Source: Sinotaia quadrata (taxonomy: Eukaryota; Mollusca; Gastropoda; Architaenioglossa; Viviparidae). From it: 64,000 bases of DNA. This document shows, in pieces, positions 36,831-49,352 of the stretch. Where the stretch lies: the NCBI GenBank assembly GCA_028829895.1, contig CM054178.1, positions 68,835,835 to 68,899,834 of the forward strand, in the 5' to 3' direction. The stretch's first letter is position 1. The number at the start of each line of letters is the position of its first letter. A model generated the notes under the pieces. That model made no database searches and was not told the DNA's origin. It saw only the letters and a program-made list of their open reading frames with translations. Made by a program: the position numbers and the translations under genes.

Positions 36831-37495
36831 GATAGGGAAGCTAAATTTAAATTTTAAAATAAGAAATATAACATATGTAAGACGCAGCATCCACTCAAAA
36901 ATAAAAATGAACGTTAAAATGCACGTTAAAATACATATATAAAAAAAATAAACTTAGAAAATCAAAACGACCTCATCCAACATCCAACACTAAAATGTAT
37001 AGATTTATTTACTCTATTTCTGTCAACTGATAAGAAATGGCGCGACCGAGATTACTGGGCCAAAACAAGCGCGCGAAGGAAACGAAAAGCACTTTACTGC
37101 AAGCTCATTCCGGGTATGGGAAATGTCAGTGGGTTCCCTCCCTTGGGAGCCAGGAAGATCTGTCGAGCGCGCTGAAAATTCTCTCTAGCTAAAGGAGGTC
37201 AGTAGTGTTGATGATGACGGTAGTGTTGTTTCGGTTAATTGGAGTGCTACGTTTGCAAAGTGCACGAGGTGCTAACACGCTCACAAGAGCTCTAACTTAA
37301 AACAATATTTTATTTTAAATATATTTTATTTTAAAAAATCGGTGACATATAGCGGATAGTAAGATGATACTCAGTGAAGGTACTGTGACGTCAGTGAGCA
37401 TTTCTGACGTCATGATGATGATTGATGACGAAGGAAAAAGAAGAAGATAAGAAGGTGGCCGAGATAATAAATCATCAACACACAATTGCAAAGAA
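36831..37495. other. Intron 1 of the Cys-doublet gene, unassigned
   Basis: No repeat or exon recognised. Confidence 0.4.
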
Positions 37496-37499
37496 GATA

Positions 37500-37632
37500 A
37501 TGATGAAGAAGCTGAATATGATAGTGATATATTATGATGATAATGATGATGATGATGACGACGACGATGATGATGTTATATATGCTGCATGGATACACTA
37601 CCACACGATGACGGTGATGACAGTGATGATGT
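37500..37632. repeat. (GAT/GAC)n tract
   Basis: Runs of gatgatgatgacgacgacga, with looser continuation downstream. Confidence 0.9.
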
Positions 37633-38088
37633 TCTTGTTGTTGATATTTTTTATAATGCTTGCTGCATACACTCTTTAACGTAAAATGAAACTCTAAGTG
37701 ATGAAGATAATAATATTTCATCGGTTTATTTATTACTTCACGCATTTCTATAGGCGCCTTTAGTTATAAGTACACGCGTGTGTCATTGAATAAAAAGTTG
37801 TTTCGCTCTTTAATGACTGTGTGTGACAATTTACTGAGATTAGATGTGGTTGAATAACTTGTCAGTTTTCTACCCTACATGTTGTTATTACGAATGAATA
37901 TACAACTTTAGTAAAAGCTTTGATCTAGACGGATATTAAACTGATTTCAAGAGATATATTACTCATTTCGTCAGACGAACATACATGTACTTTAAAAGAC
38001 GTCCTTAGTGTTCATGGTTATAACATCTGCAACTTCACAACGTTACACACGCACATACAAATGTTGATCTTTTCTTATTAATTTCAAG

Positions 38089-39335
38089 TCCACGTGAACG
38101 CCAACCAGGACGTAAGCCTCGACAATGAACATTTTCAGCACCGTGAATGCTGCTTGACGTCAGACCCCCCTGCCTGCTGCGCAGCCCTTCCATTGCCCTC
38201 CGCCACGCATGATTGGAACGAGACATCACGAAGCGCGCTAATCAGCTGCTGTGGCTTCCGGATGAAAAGATCGGCTTACTCGGCATTCGCTCGCAGCGAT
38301 GGCGCGCCAGTGTACCGCGCAACGACGGACTGCTGCCGCTCAACTTCCGCGTCCTTCGAGCGGCCATCTTGCTGCAGCTCTTCCGCATCTACCATTCGTG
38401 CCATGTGCTGCGTATCAGTGTACCAGCCCAACGACGCCCTCGACAGGCAGCAGCTTGCTCCGGAGCCCGAGGAACCGCCACCGCCACCACCGTCGTCATG
38501 CTGCGATGCTGCCGTCAAACTGTCCTGCTGCATGGCGGCAGCAGCAGCAGCCGTCCGTCCGCAGTGCTGTTCTTCATCCAGGCCGGACACCAGTCTTTCT
38601 GCTCAGAGGTCTGACGTCAGTCGCGCAGAGGCTGAGTGCTGTTCAGTGCACATGAACTTCCGGGACACATGTTGTTCCAGGTTCGCTTCCGTACATCTGG
38701 TCGCGCGCTGCTGTCTGCCGCCCGAAGGAGTGGTACAGCTACCGCAGTACGAGTGCTGTTCTACTCCATCATCCCTGAGGGAATCGTGTTGTGAGGCAGG
38801 TTTTGCTGCGGGTGCTTCTGCTGTTCATTGCTGCACGGCTCCAACTACACCTATCCCGACGCCGGCGCCGGCGCCGAGAAGTGACTGCTGCTCTGCTTCC
38901 GCCCTCAGACCCGTCTGTTGTGTCTCGTCGTTCACAGCACAAGCACGCTCATCTTGCTGCCAGACGGTGCAGTACCCCGTGCACGAACCGTGCTGCAGCT
39001 CTTCTTCAATGGTGGACTTGTCTCGGTGTTGCGCTGTTACTGTTGTGTTCTCGCCCTGCTGCGCCGCACGGCAAAGCCCCGAACGGTTGATCAGTGCAAC
39101 ACCAACCACCACTACGACAGCTCGACCTGCCTATGTTCAGGTCAGCTGTTGCTCTTCTTCCTCTCCAGCATACCGGGACCAATGCTGCGGGACGGCGTCC
39201 CCCCAACTGGTCCTCCAGTTGCCGTGCTGCACTACCTCCAGAGCGTACGTGATGGCCCAGCAGGCAAGACCGAACTGCTGTTCGTCGTCTGGTGCGTCCA
39301 CGGCTGATGTAGTTCGCGCGCCGGCGCCAGTGCAG
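38089..39335 (+). CDS. Cys-doublet secreted protein, exon 2 (residues 14-429, 25 CC doublets)
   Basis: This is the main exon of a predicted extracellular protein with no family I recognise. It begins after tattaatttcaag; an in-frame stop at 38079 rules out upstream extension. The mature N-terminus is followed from residue 34 by 25 Cys-Cys doublets. No cysteine stands alone. After an irregular first group, doublets come in threes: CC-x(7-11)-CC-x(8-12)-CC, then a longer Ser/Pro/Ala/Thr-rich linker. The middle doublet is usually preceded by hydrophobic-Arg-x-x (for example LRESCC, FRDTCC, YRDQCC). Linkers include runs of six Pro, seven Ala and five Thr. An N-glycosylation sequon (NET) lies near residue 57. 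The exon is much more GC-rich than its AT-rich surroundings. The donor is cag|gttggc at 39336, or alternatively agc|gtaaat at 39345, both phase 0. The frame stays open in the intron to 39620, but there cysteines become single, so the repeat ends at the donor. Extracellular location is inferred from the signal peptide. Structural, adhesive or defence roles are possible but unproven. Confidence 0.88.
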
Positions 39336-39980
39336 GTTGGCAGCGTAAATGGTTATGATCGGTTTTGTGTGGCTGACGGAGATACTGCATTAGGGGACTG
39401 CACTCTCTCTTTTCTATGTCTCTGTCTTTCTATCCCTCTCCATTCTGTTCTCCTTCAGCTTTCTTCTTTATCTCTCCAACATCTATACCTCTCTCTTTTT
39501 CGTTCGTTCGTTCATCCTGTATCCTTCTTTATTGTTTGTACTTTAGTCTCTCTGTCTGTCTCTTATCTCTCAACATTTATGCATAGAAATATGAATGATT
39601 TCTTCGCAGTGTTTATATAATTGGGGGCAGCTATGGGTGAATATGGATATACCGTTGGAATAAAAACATCCAAACGCATTTAAAGCACACGGTTTGTTTG
39701 CTAATTCAAAAGTCAACGAGGCGTGTGGAGGTGTGTGCTTTCAGCAGATTTTAAAATTCCTGCAAAGAGTGCAATAAGTCCAGACAGCCCTTTCAAATTG
39801 AAACGAATGAAATCTCAGCGAAATCTACCGGTTTCGTTCTGTATTTAAACGATGGAAAGTCGTGCAATTAGCACTGCTAACTGATAGGTAAATCACGAGT
39901 GCAACAGTAAGAATGAGGCGATATCAATAAATACTATTTAGCATAGCCTTGTATATTTTTTTCTAATTTGTATTTTCTAG
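39336..39980. other. Intron 2 of the Cys-doublet gene
   Basis: The start is pyrimidine-rich and the end is tattttctag. No CC-encoding segment is seen inside. Intron retention would add up to 95 mostly hydrophobic residues before a stop at 39618-39620. Confidence 0.7.
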
Positions 39981-40502
39981 AGAACGGCCGTTTTGAGTTG
40001 CTGCCTCAGGACGGGGTCAATGAGAGAGTCGTGCTGCTCCAGTCAAGCCCAGACGGACACCCCGATCCGTTGTTGTTCCGGCTACGTTCTCGAGCGCGTG
40101 GACTTTCCTCAGCACGAACAGCTAGCTCCTTCCCAGCCTACCTGCTGCTCCAGAAGCAGCGAGTCTGACGCACGCAGCTGCTGCATGTCGTACGCTGTCT
40201 CTGTTCGACCTCAGTGCTGTTCGTCCTACTTGGTGTCGTTCCACCCGGCGCCGCTGCAAGACGCCGGCCCGAACTGCTGCACCGGTACCGTACTAGTGCG
40301 GGCCCAGTGCTGCGCTGCCAACGCTTTCCAGTCGTCAACCGCTAGCTGCTGCACTTCGTCTGCGTCCCAGTGGGTTGCAGCACCGATCCAGCAACCCCTT
40401 CCGTCCTGCTGCCATACTCCTGCGTCAATCCGAGTCCCCTGCTGCATAAGTTCGAGCTACGCGGCGCCGTGTTGTCAATCGATGAGGCGTCGATACCGAT
40501 AG
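39981..40502 (+). CDS. Cys-doublet secreted protein, exon 3 (residues 430-602, 12 CC doublets, stop)
   Basis: The exon starts after tttgtattttctag in phase 0 (RTAVLSCC...) and ends with TAG at 40500-40502. It holds twelve CC doublets forming exactly four three-doublet modules. Intra-module spacings are 9/11, 10/10, 9/11 and 9/8, and linkers are 22, 18 and 18 residues. This is the clearest display of the module. No unpaired Cys is present. Arg-x-x-CC recurs (MRESCC, VRPQCC, VRAQCC, IRVPCC). The protein ends in a basic tail, QSMRRRYR. The same module, composition and GC content as exon 2 tie the two exons together, and the total coding length (1809 bases) is an exact multiple of three. Confidence 0.88.
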   Translation, partial: RTAVLSCCLRTGSMRESCCSSQAQTDTPIRCCSGYVLERVDFPQHEQLAPSQPTCCSRSSESDARSCCMSYAVSVRPQCCSSYLVSFHPAPLQDAGPNCCTGTVLVRAQCCAANAFQSSTASCCTSSASQWVAAPIQQPLPSCCHTPASIRVPCCISSSYAAPCCQSMRRRYR

Positions 40503-40991
40503 ATGATAGAGGACGGTGAAGGAAATGGCATTAAAAAGAAATCCATTTTATCGGGCATCCATAGTACTTTGTTTCTTTAAGCCCTTCCTTTCATGTTCCA
40601 GATGACAGCGAAATGCTTACAACTCAGTAAGCAATTACAACCGCCAATAATACTATTGAGAGGCGTGATGATGATAACAAAAATGATAATAATATCATCA
40701 TTGACAATGATGAGAGCAGAGGACTGCAATCTTGATACCATGAATGACGATTATAATATCAATATCTTACCCTTAATGATAGTGCATAATTTGCTTCTTT
40801 GATGAAGATAATAATTTTCTTTAAGATTGAAACAGGAATATTAATTATAGAAGTATCCGGTTTTTTACTTTTCATTATCTTTAACAACTTAATTCCGAGT
40901 GCCTTTCTTTTAGTAATATGTCGCACTGACCTAGCCACCTACATCAGCGGTGGTAAGACTAACTGATTCAAATAATCCTCGTCATTAAAAA

Positions 40992-40997
40992 AATAAA
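40992..40997 (+). promoter_or_regulatory. Candidate poly(A) signal AATAAA for the Cys-doublet gene
   Basis: First clear AATAAA after the TAG, about 490 bases downstream, at the edge of an AAT-rich run. It could be fortuitous. Confidence 0.3.
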
Positions 40998-41489
40998 TAA
41001 TAATAATAATAATAATAATATACACCTACCCATTCTTCCCCCCCCCCTCCATTCACAATAGTAGGAATACAAAGCGTCTAAAGATAACAGCGACGTTCCT
41101 TCACCAGACGGTGGGGGAAGGGGGTAGGGAAATTGAGATAAAAGAGACGGACGAGACCGAACAGTACTCTTGCATACAATCTCAGAAACCCAGGGGCTAT
41201 GGGATTGTGTAAGCAAAGGTCTGTGGCACCGCTAGCACAAAAAGTAGCATCCCAGTAGAAAGGGTAGGTTTCCTCAGCAGATTTCCAGTAAATCACTTCC
41301 GAAAGCAGTCCTCTATGTACGCCATATTGATACACCCAGATGCACCGTGACATGTTGGGCCTTCCGGAATTGTTAGGTAGCCGATATAATAGATCTTCAA
41401 CAACCATCTGACATTCAACAAACGGCAGAAGATGTGTCAAAGCCACTGCTCCTTTAACTACGTACTCTGTTGTTATTGACTCTGTTACT

Positions 41490-41870
41490 AAACTACTAGT
41501 ACTACTCCACTACTAGTACAACTTCACTACCAGCACAACAAAAGAACTACTACTACCATCACCACTACGCTACCAGTACTACTCCACTGCTAGTACAACT
41601 TCACTACCAGCACAACAAAAGAACTACTTCTACCACCACCACTACTACGCTACCAGTACTACAACCCTACCAGTACAACATAAAGCTACTACTACCACCA
41701 GTAGTACCACCATACTACAGTAGCAGTATTACTACATCCACACTACCAGTACTACTACTCTACAGGTACAACACCTTCTACTTCCAGCACTAAAAATTAT
41801 GTTATCATTACACTACCTGGACCACTCTAACTATCCTAACTGTCTCTACTACTACTACACAATATGTACA
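41490..41870. repeat. (ACT)n-like trinucleotide-rich tract
   Basis: Imperfect ctactacta/ccagtacta units, including a longer phrase (agtacaacttcactaccagc) occurring twice. Confidence 0.9.
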
Positions 41871-41871
41871 A

Positions 41872-42022
41872 TAATACTACCGCCAGTACTACTTCTAATA
41901 TTACCAGTATTGTTGCACTTCTGTATTATGTCTACTCTACCAGTACTACTTCTAATATTACCAGTATTATTGCACTTCTGTATTATGTCTACTCTACCAG
42001 TACTTCTGTTACCAAGACCTGT
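41872..42022. repeat. ~62-bp repeat, two copies
   Basis: Copies share agtactacttctaatattac plus cagtattgttgcacttctgt. Confidence 0.92.
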
Positions 42023-42029
42023 TTTGTTT

Positions 42030-42748
42030 ACATAATAAAAGCAAGTACATAATGCTATAACTTGTTATGCAAATGAAAAAAAATAAAAAATAAATAAAAA
42101 GGTAACTAAACCGTGACATCAAAGATACATTTCCCCCCTTAAAACGCCTTTCTTAGACACTCACTCTAGTCACCTCCCACCCACAAGTGGGATAGATGGA
42201 GCGCAAGATTGCTTAGCGATGTGTTATTTAATATATTTCATTTATGTACGTGTTTGCTAGATTTGCCTTGGGATTTTATAAATTATTATTTGAACTTGTT
42301 TGGCTTTAGTCCTCGCTCGTCTTCCTACTTTTCTGCCTATTTTTTTACGTACTTGTGTATTACGTCATTAAACGCAGTGCTTAATTGGTTCTTAAACCAT
42401 TTCCTTCACTCCTATCGTCGCTCACCACTCGATCACTATGTTTATGTCATTATTTTATTATTTTGGGGTGCAATTATTAATTGTTGCTGTACTAACATGT
42501 GTACTTAGATTTTATCAATGTTATGCATGAATGTCTAAGAATGCCAACAGTCGCAGTCCATTGTGATACTGTTTGCATTACTTGTAGCTGATGTATGTTA
42601 CTCTTGATTAATACATTAAAGTTTACGCACCAATGATTATAATTGTATTGTTTATTCTGTTATCTTCGTGTTGTTTATATTATTATTATTTTATCCGAAA
42701 GTTATTTATAACTTAAATTAACAAACATGAAACCATTTGGGAAGAATT
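42030..42748. other. Intergenic, unassigned
   Basis: The plus frame at 42209-42508 is hydrophobic/aromatic but matches nothing I know and has no splice or signal support. Confidence 0.35.
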
Positions 42749-43205
42749 CAAATTTACTAATTAAATAGTTGTCTTTGTTGAATAGGACATATTATAAACG
42801 ACAGAGAATTTGGATTAGCAGTGACACAATAACTAAGGAGAAATAATCCTTACATTAACCAGTTGAAGTAATTAGCTCCCTTGCAAACATATCCCGACAC
42901 AGACTTGTACCCAGAAGAATTTAAATTTGTCTTTATTAAATAGAAAAATTACATATCAAGGGAAATTGGGATAGCAGTGACACAATAAGTAATGGGAAGT
43001 AATCCTTACATAGTTGTAGTAATTAGTTCCCTTACGAATGTCACTACACAGACTTGTACCCAAAAGAATTTAAATTTGTCTTTGTTAAATAAGAAATGCA
43101 AGCTATTAACATATACCAAAGAACAGAGAATTTGGGATAGAAGTGAAACATAAGTACGCGGAAATAAATCAGCACATTAACCAGTTGTAGTAATTAGCTG
43201 CTTTG
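42749..43205. repeat. ~150-bp tandem repeat, three diverged copies
   Basis: Copies share cagacttgtacccagaagaa, ttaaatttgtctttgttaaa and tgggatagcagtgacacaat. Confidence 0.88.
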
Positions 43206-44280
43206 CAGTAGACGTACAACATTAGATAAAACCAATCTTGAATACTTGCTTTGCTATTTTAAACGAGTTTTGTCCTTAGGAACAATAAAATTGGAAACAG
43301 ACAGAAGAATACAGTATGTTTAAAAACGTTATTGGTTAAGGTGTTCCAGCCCCTCACCCCAACTTTAACCAAAAAAATTAGATGAATAAGCTTTTAAATC
43401 GTTTTCTGAAAACATCTTATTTCTGAACGGATCCAGAGTTACGTACCTTCCGGAAGTGCTGTTGGGAAAGCTCCTCCCAATTCCCTTGCAAATTAATAAA
43501 AACATGAACATATTATTGAAGAGAAATTACGATACACAGTGCGAATAAAGTTTTCTTAGCAAAGATAATTCAACATTAATCTATGAAATATAAGATATTT
43601 GCATAGAACTATTTTCACCAGCAGATAGAGCTGTGAAAACTACAGGAAACGTTTGCGCATGTATAATGTGTGCGACGATTAATAGGCTAGGTTTCCTATG
43701 CAAAATGTATACAGCAGTTTCTACTAAGTTATGCTTGAGCATAGTGACCTCCATGAATAAAACATGCGATAATACATAAGCACAGTAGTTTAATATTAAA
43801 TAAATGGATTAGACTAGGATTAAGGGGTTAGTTTACATTTTTGATTGTATATTACATTACATTTTAAATTGCATTTCTACAAAATGCAGACGACACCAAA
43901 ATAGTCCCCCAAAAGGAGGTAAGAATACCAGTTTGAACCGCAATGGACTGGCATTAGAAACACAACATCAAAAAGTAAGTGACTATCACAGGCGAATACA
44001 ATTTTCAGTTTAATTCGCTATTTGAAATGTGTTGATTGGAGTCAATGCCTTTGAAATATATTTCTATTTTAATCGAACGATCATTGCTAGATAATATTTC
44101 AAGCCCCGTTACTGCCACAAGATTCGGTAATCGTTTAGTGCTTATAATGTTTGGCGAAAAAATTCTGAAAATAACTTTCCGTTTTAAGTTATCTCTAACA
44201 CCTGTTTCTGGTGAGTCCGTGAAACAATATTGAATGATGTGATCACATCACTGATGAAAATATTGCTTCCTTCAGCTATA
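43206..44280. other. Intergenic, AT-rich, unassigned
   Basis: No exon or repeat recognised. Confidence 0.4.
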
Positions 44281-44772
<492 letters not shown>

Positions 44773-47480
44773 CAATTACTGAATTAAAGATAGAAATTCC
44801 TGGATGACGCGATGGCACAAGTGATCAGTTGCTTACTCATTACAGAAGTACAAGATGCTGTCAGGTGAACAAATGTGTCCCTTTGAGTACATTTCCAGCC
44901 AAAACGCACAAACCCCTGTTGAAAATGAAGAGATTTCAATCAAACGGTATTGGAACCGTTCAACAAAGGTAATAACGTACAAACATGTTTTGGAAATTAT
45001 AATCCCTTCAACATCAACAACAACAAATAATCATTTTAAAAAATAAACTTAGGGAAGGAAAGATGACTACAATCGTGTTGTACACTTTTTCATAAAATAT
45101 TTTTTTCTACACCCGCACACTTCAGAATAGTTGATTATTGTTAAATGCAAACTACTGACCTCTTATGGGAGGTGATATAATATTTCTTCCATTTGCAGCT
45201 TTACTGTTTACATACACACGTATGATCATGCAAATAAAACAAGAGGAGATAAAATACGTTAAACTCTAAACAAGCAAACGGGAAAATTACACTGATCAAA
45301 TACAATTATTAAATGTGGCCGCAAAAGCGTAGGTGTTTATGTAATGTAAGGGAAGTCACTGATTTGCAACCTGGAATAAAATATTTGGAGATTGTCTCCC
45401 TTACATCACAGACGTCCATTAAAGCCTGAATACTGCACACGAAATAAGTATTTACATGCTAATTTAAAAGAAAACAAAAACAATAAGGACAAAATAGATG
45501 TTTATGGTGGATAATGAAGGTACATAAATTACAATGAGAGAAAGTGCTGTTGTATCAACATTACTAGGAGAGTAGGTCGAGTCAGTCGCGGGGAGGGGAG
45601 GTTGTTGCATTGCTGGCAGGAGCGAAAGCGGTGAAGGGCAAAACATTTCCTTTAGCTCCCTGTGATTAGGATTATGTCCCTGTTCAGAGTGAAAAGAAAG
45701 TTTACAAGTGATCGTTAATTACTCCGAGGTAAAGGTAGCGGGCTCGGCTTCCAGTCCTTTGGGTGGGCCGATCATTTGAATGTGTTAAATATTTCTCATC
45801 AGTTATAAGTCAGAATTGCACCTACTCAACCCACCGGCTGTCCCTAGATGGGTAGATCTTAATCTCTCCCATCCATAACCAAAGCTCCCCTTTGTGTTTG
45901 AATCCGTCTGCGAAATGTACGACACTTGAAAATGATTGTATAAACTAAAATAAAATAAACAGAAAATCTGTTTTAACCGGAGAAGAGGAAAATGACACAA
46001 GAAGGAAGTTATTTTGTGGCGGGGCTTAACGAACTCTCATCGTCCATTTAATACTTCCAACATCAGCGCAATAACAGATATTGGCCAGAAACTTCTACCA
46101 TTAATTACCAGATAAATCTATCAAAAACATTCTCCAAGAACAAGCTATACTTAAAGTCTACCCGGTTGAAATAATACTAGGTCAAAATCCTTCCCAAATG
46201 TGCAGCTAACACAAGAAAAATTAGAAATTGATTAATAGGAAAAGCAACATAAAGACCCAATATATATATATATATATAAACAATAAAACCGTTACCGGAC
46301 CTTTTACTAGCCACATTCTTGTGACTACCCCCTCCCTCGCCCCCACCCCAGAAGAAAATCAGACAATTTTGACATGGACAAGTTTTGAGAACCAATACAA
46401 AATCTATTTTTAGCTCATTGGCACCATATATGCAGATTGGACACAGTTTCACACAAACAGTTCACAAAGCCCAATAACATGCAAAGAAGGTTGGGGACGG
46501 ATATATATATATATATAATATCTCATAAAACACGTATGAATGTCTTTGTGTGTGTGTGCACGCGCGTACATGCCTGCATACATGCGTGAGTGTGCGTGTG
46601 TATTTGAATGAGAGTGTTTGACTTTGGAAATGTATTTTCCACTCTCTGGAGATATATTTTATTCCTTGACATTTTAAAGATTTATAATAATTAACATGTA
46701 CAGCTGGAGAACGACTGATCTGGAAATTCGATTTGAACAACACGAGCATGATTAGGTCTTCAAACAGATTTCATGGAGCTGGCGTCCAAGACAGGAATTC
46801 GCTACGGCCTTGATTCTGAAATAATTTACATACTCAGGAAGGAAAAAAAATATTGCGCAAGTATAAGTAATGCAAGAGGTTTTAAAATTCCACGGGGTGT
46901 GACATCGAAAGATCCTAAAGAAGACGGTAATGATACTATATTACATTATGAAGTGTGTTGTGCGCGAGGGTTTAATGGGGTGGAAAAATGGCGACTTTGG
47001 GTTTTCATGTTTAACACTGCATTAATTGCCGTGAACAAGCCCCAAGTGAATGTTCGTACATTAATACAGTTCGAATTCACTTTCAGTACTAATTACAGCA
47101 ATGCATTGCTTTTCATTTGAATAATCGGAAAACATTATTATTTTACTGGTCACAATTAAATATTTAATTTTCTAATAATTCTTTTAGATGTCAAATAATA
47201 TCAATGCGAACAGCAAAATGTTTGATAATCCTCCAAGCAGCCGACATTTGCCGATTGTAACAGTTAATTTTCTGCTCAAGCGTGTGAAAAGAAGTTTAGA
47301 GTAGATACGGTATGAGGGGGGAACCGAGGAGAAAAAGCCTACATTTTTCACTAAAGGTTTTTCACTGAGGAATTCTCAAGCTTTTATTTTTGAAGCAGCA
47401 CTTCTGGGAAGCTAGAGAGAAGTATTGGGTTGCTACATGTTGTGTTTAGTGAGATAGATATATATGGCTGCGATTAAAAC
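44773..47480. other. Intergenic, no gene supported
   Basis: Contains small (TA)n runs at 46260-46278 and 46501-46517 and a GT-rich stretch near 46548-46600. The longest plus frame, 46773-47120 (115 codons), starts with ATG but has no recognisable domain, signal or splice context. Confidence 0.4.
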
Positions 47481-47484
47481 TGGG

Positions 47485-47770
47485 GCTACTACTACAATAA
47501 CAAAAACTACTACTACAACACCTACTACTACTACTAGCACGACAACAACAACTATTACTAAACTACAACAACAACAACTTCTACTACTACTACTGCTACT
47601 ATACAGCAACAAAAACTACTAATACAACTGCAAAAACAACCACTACTACAACAATTATTACTGCTACAACAATTACTACAAATACTGCAACTACTACTAT
47701 AACTACTACTACTACAACTACAACTACTACTACAACAGCTACAGCAGCTACTACTAATCTACCAACACTA
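47485..47770. repeat. (ACT/ACA)n trinucleotide-rich tract
   Basis: Imperfect ctactactac and caacaacaac runs. Confidence 0.93.
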
Positions 47771-48046
47771 CTCGCCTACTAAGATGATATTTACTAAAAT
47801 CTAAACGTCCAGGGAATAAACATATTCTGTAATTAAGTTCTGTTCCGTCCTATCTTTTAAGCAAATAACAGGGGATAGTTGCCAGAAAGTAATATCCATA
47901 GTTGCTTTATTCAGTCTCCCAAGACAGAAGCATTAGTCTTGCAATCTGATAAGAGTGGCCTTATGCAATCTCATTAGCGCGTGATTATCTTTCTCGATTT
48001 AATCCTCCAAGTAAACAAATTCAGTCAAATACCTTAAATGTTTGAT

Positions 48047-48206
<160 letters not shown>

Positions 48207-48990
48207 TATTTAATTCTTTCTTTCAAACTATAACACGTTTCTCCCATTTTTCTCTTTCCCCTTTCCCATCCTCGTCTTTACAAAAAATTCTCTCTCCATA
48301 CTTCACTTTCATCTCTTCCATCTTTTCTCATTCTTTCTTTTCAGCCTTAGCTTCTCTTTTTCCTTTTTTTAATTCTTGTCCTATCTTCCTCTGCCCACAC
48401 CTCTCCCCACCACATTCCTTATATCAGTTCAGTATCATGAATCTTCTAACGCATCAATCTGCAGCAAAGGAAACCCTCTGGTAATTTCAAAGAGCGGCCT
48501 GTAAGGAGAAAATAGATGTAGCTGGGCAAAGTTCCGTGTGACAAAACCTGCACAGCAATCCGTCTGCAACTGTAAATTGCTCTTTTTCATCAAGGCGTGT
48601 CCAATGCCCCAAATTGTTATTGGAACAACTGCTGGCATGCTCCCATCTGCCGTTAAACTGAATCTTTGGTGAACTATGCTCTACTCAATTTCAAGTATGC
48701 TCTCTTGTTAGTTTATTTGATGTATCTAACCTTTACATTTTAAAAATCACGGAGAGTTGCATTAAGGAGACAAACATTTCGATACCATTGGCACATTCGT
48801 ACACAAAGGGAGGTAATATAAATAACTTTCCTTGATTTTATCCTATCCTAATTGAATTTGAAAAGAATGTTTGTGGGAATGCTGGCAAGGAATGACAAAT
48901 ATTTATTAAAATGCTGTTATTAGCAGAATTCAAATTCTGGAAAACAGAATCAAAATGTAAATGTGTAGAACATCCAATCTTATACGTATG
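48207..48990. other. Intergenic, unassigned
   Basis: Pyrimidine-rich at 48230-48420, otherwise featureless. Confidence 0.4.
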
Positions 48991-48991
48991 G

Positions 48992-49120
48992 AGAGCGTTT
49001 ACTCGCAGTATAGTGCACTAATTTCTCGCAGTATAGTGCACTAATTTCTCGCAGTATAGTGCACTAATTTCTCGCAGTATAGTGTGCTAATGTCTTGCAG
49101 TATAGTGTATTGATTTCTCG
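48992..49120. repeat. 24-bp minisatellite, about 5 copies
   Basis: The unit is tctcgcagtatagtgcacta plus attt. The copies decay towards 49120. Confidence 0.93.
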
Positions 49121-49261
49121 CAATGTGTTGTACGTTTTCACTCAATGTATTTTATGTTTTTACAATATGTACAGTGTATATTTACACACAGTATCGTGTA
49201 TGCTTTCACGCAGTCATGACCTCTAGTTAGCTGAATTGTCTATCACAACATTCTCCCCAAT

Positions 49262-49291
49262 TTTTCTCCCTCTCTCTCTCTTTCACACACA

Positions 49292-49352
<61 letters not shown>
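49262..49352. repeat. (CT)n(CA)n microsatellite
   Basis: A short CT run is followed by about 35 CA units. Confidence 0.97.

Noticed and set aside
36245..36890. Cys/Val-rich (plus) and Thr/His-rich (minus) frames
   Set aside because: Low-complexity translation of GT-rich repeat.
38213..39307. Other-frame and antisense open frames over the Cys-doublet exon
   Set aside because: GC-rich sequence with regular TGC TGC codons leaves few stops in other frames; they lack the phase-matched splice structure.
41078..41446. 122-codon minus frame with fairly normal amino-acid composition
   Set aside because: No recognisable domain, no pyrimidine tract before it on the minus strand and no clear donor; left out of the gene list.
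46773..47120. 115-codon ATG frame in intergenic sequence
   Set aside because: No domain, signal or splice context; the length is unremarkable in 64 kb read in six frames.
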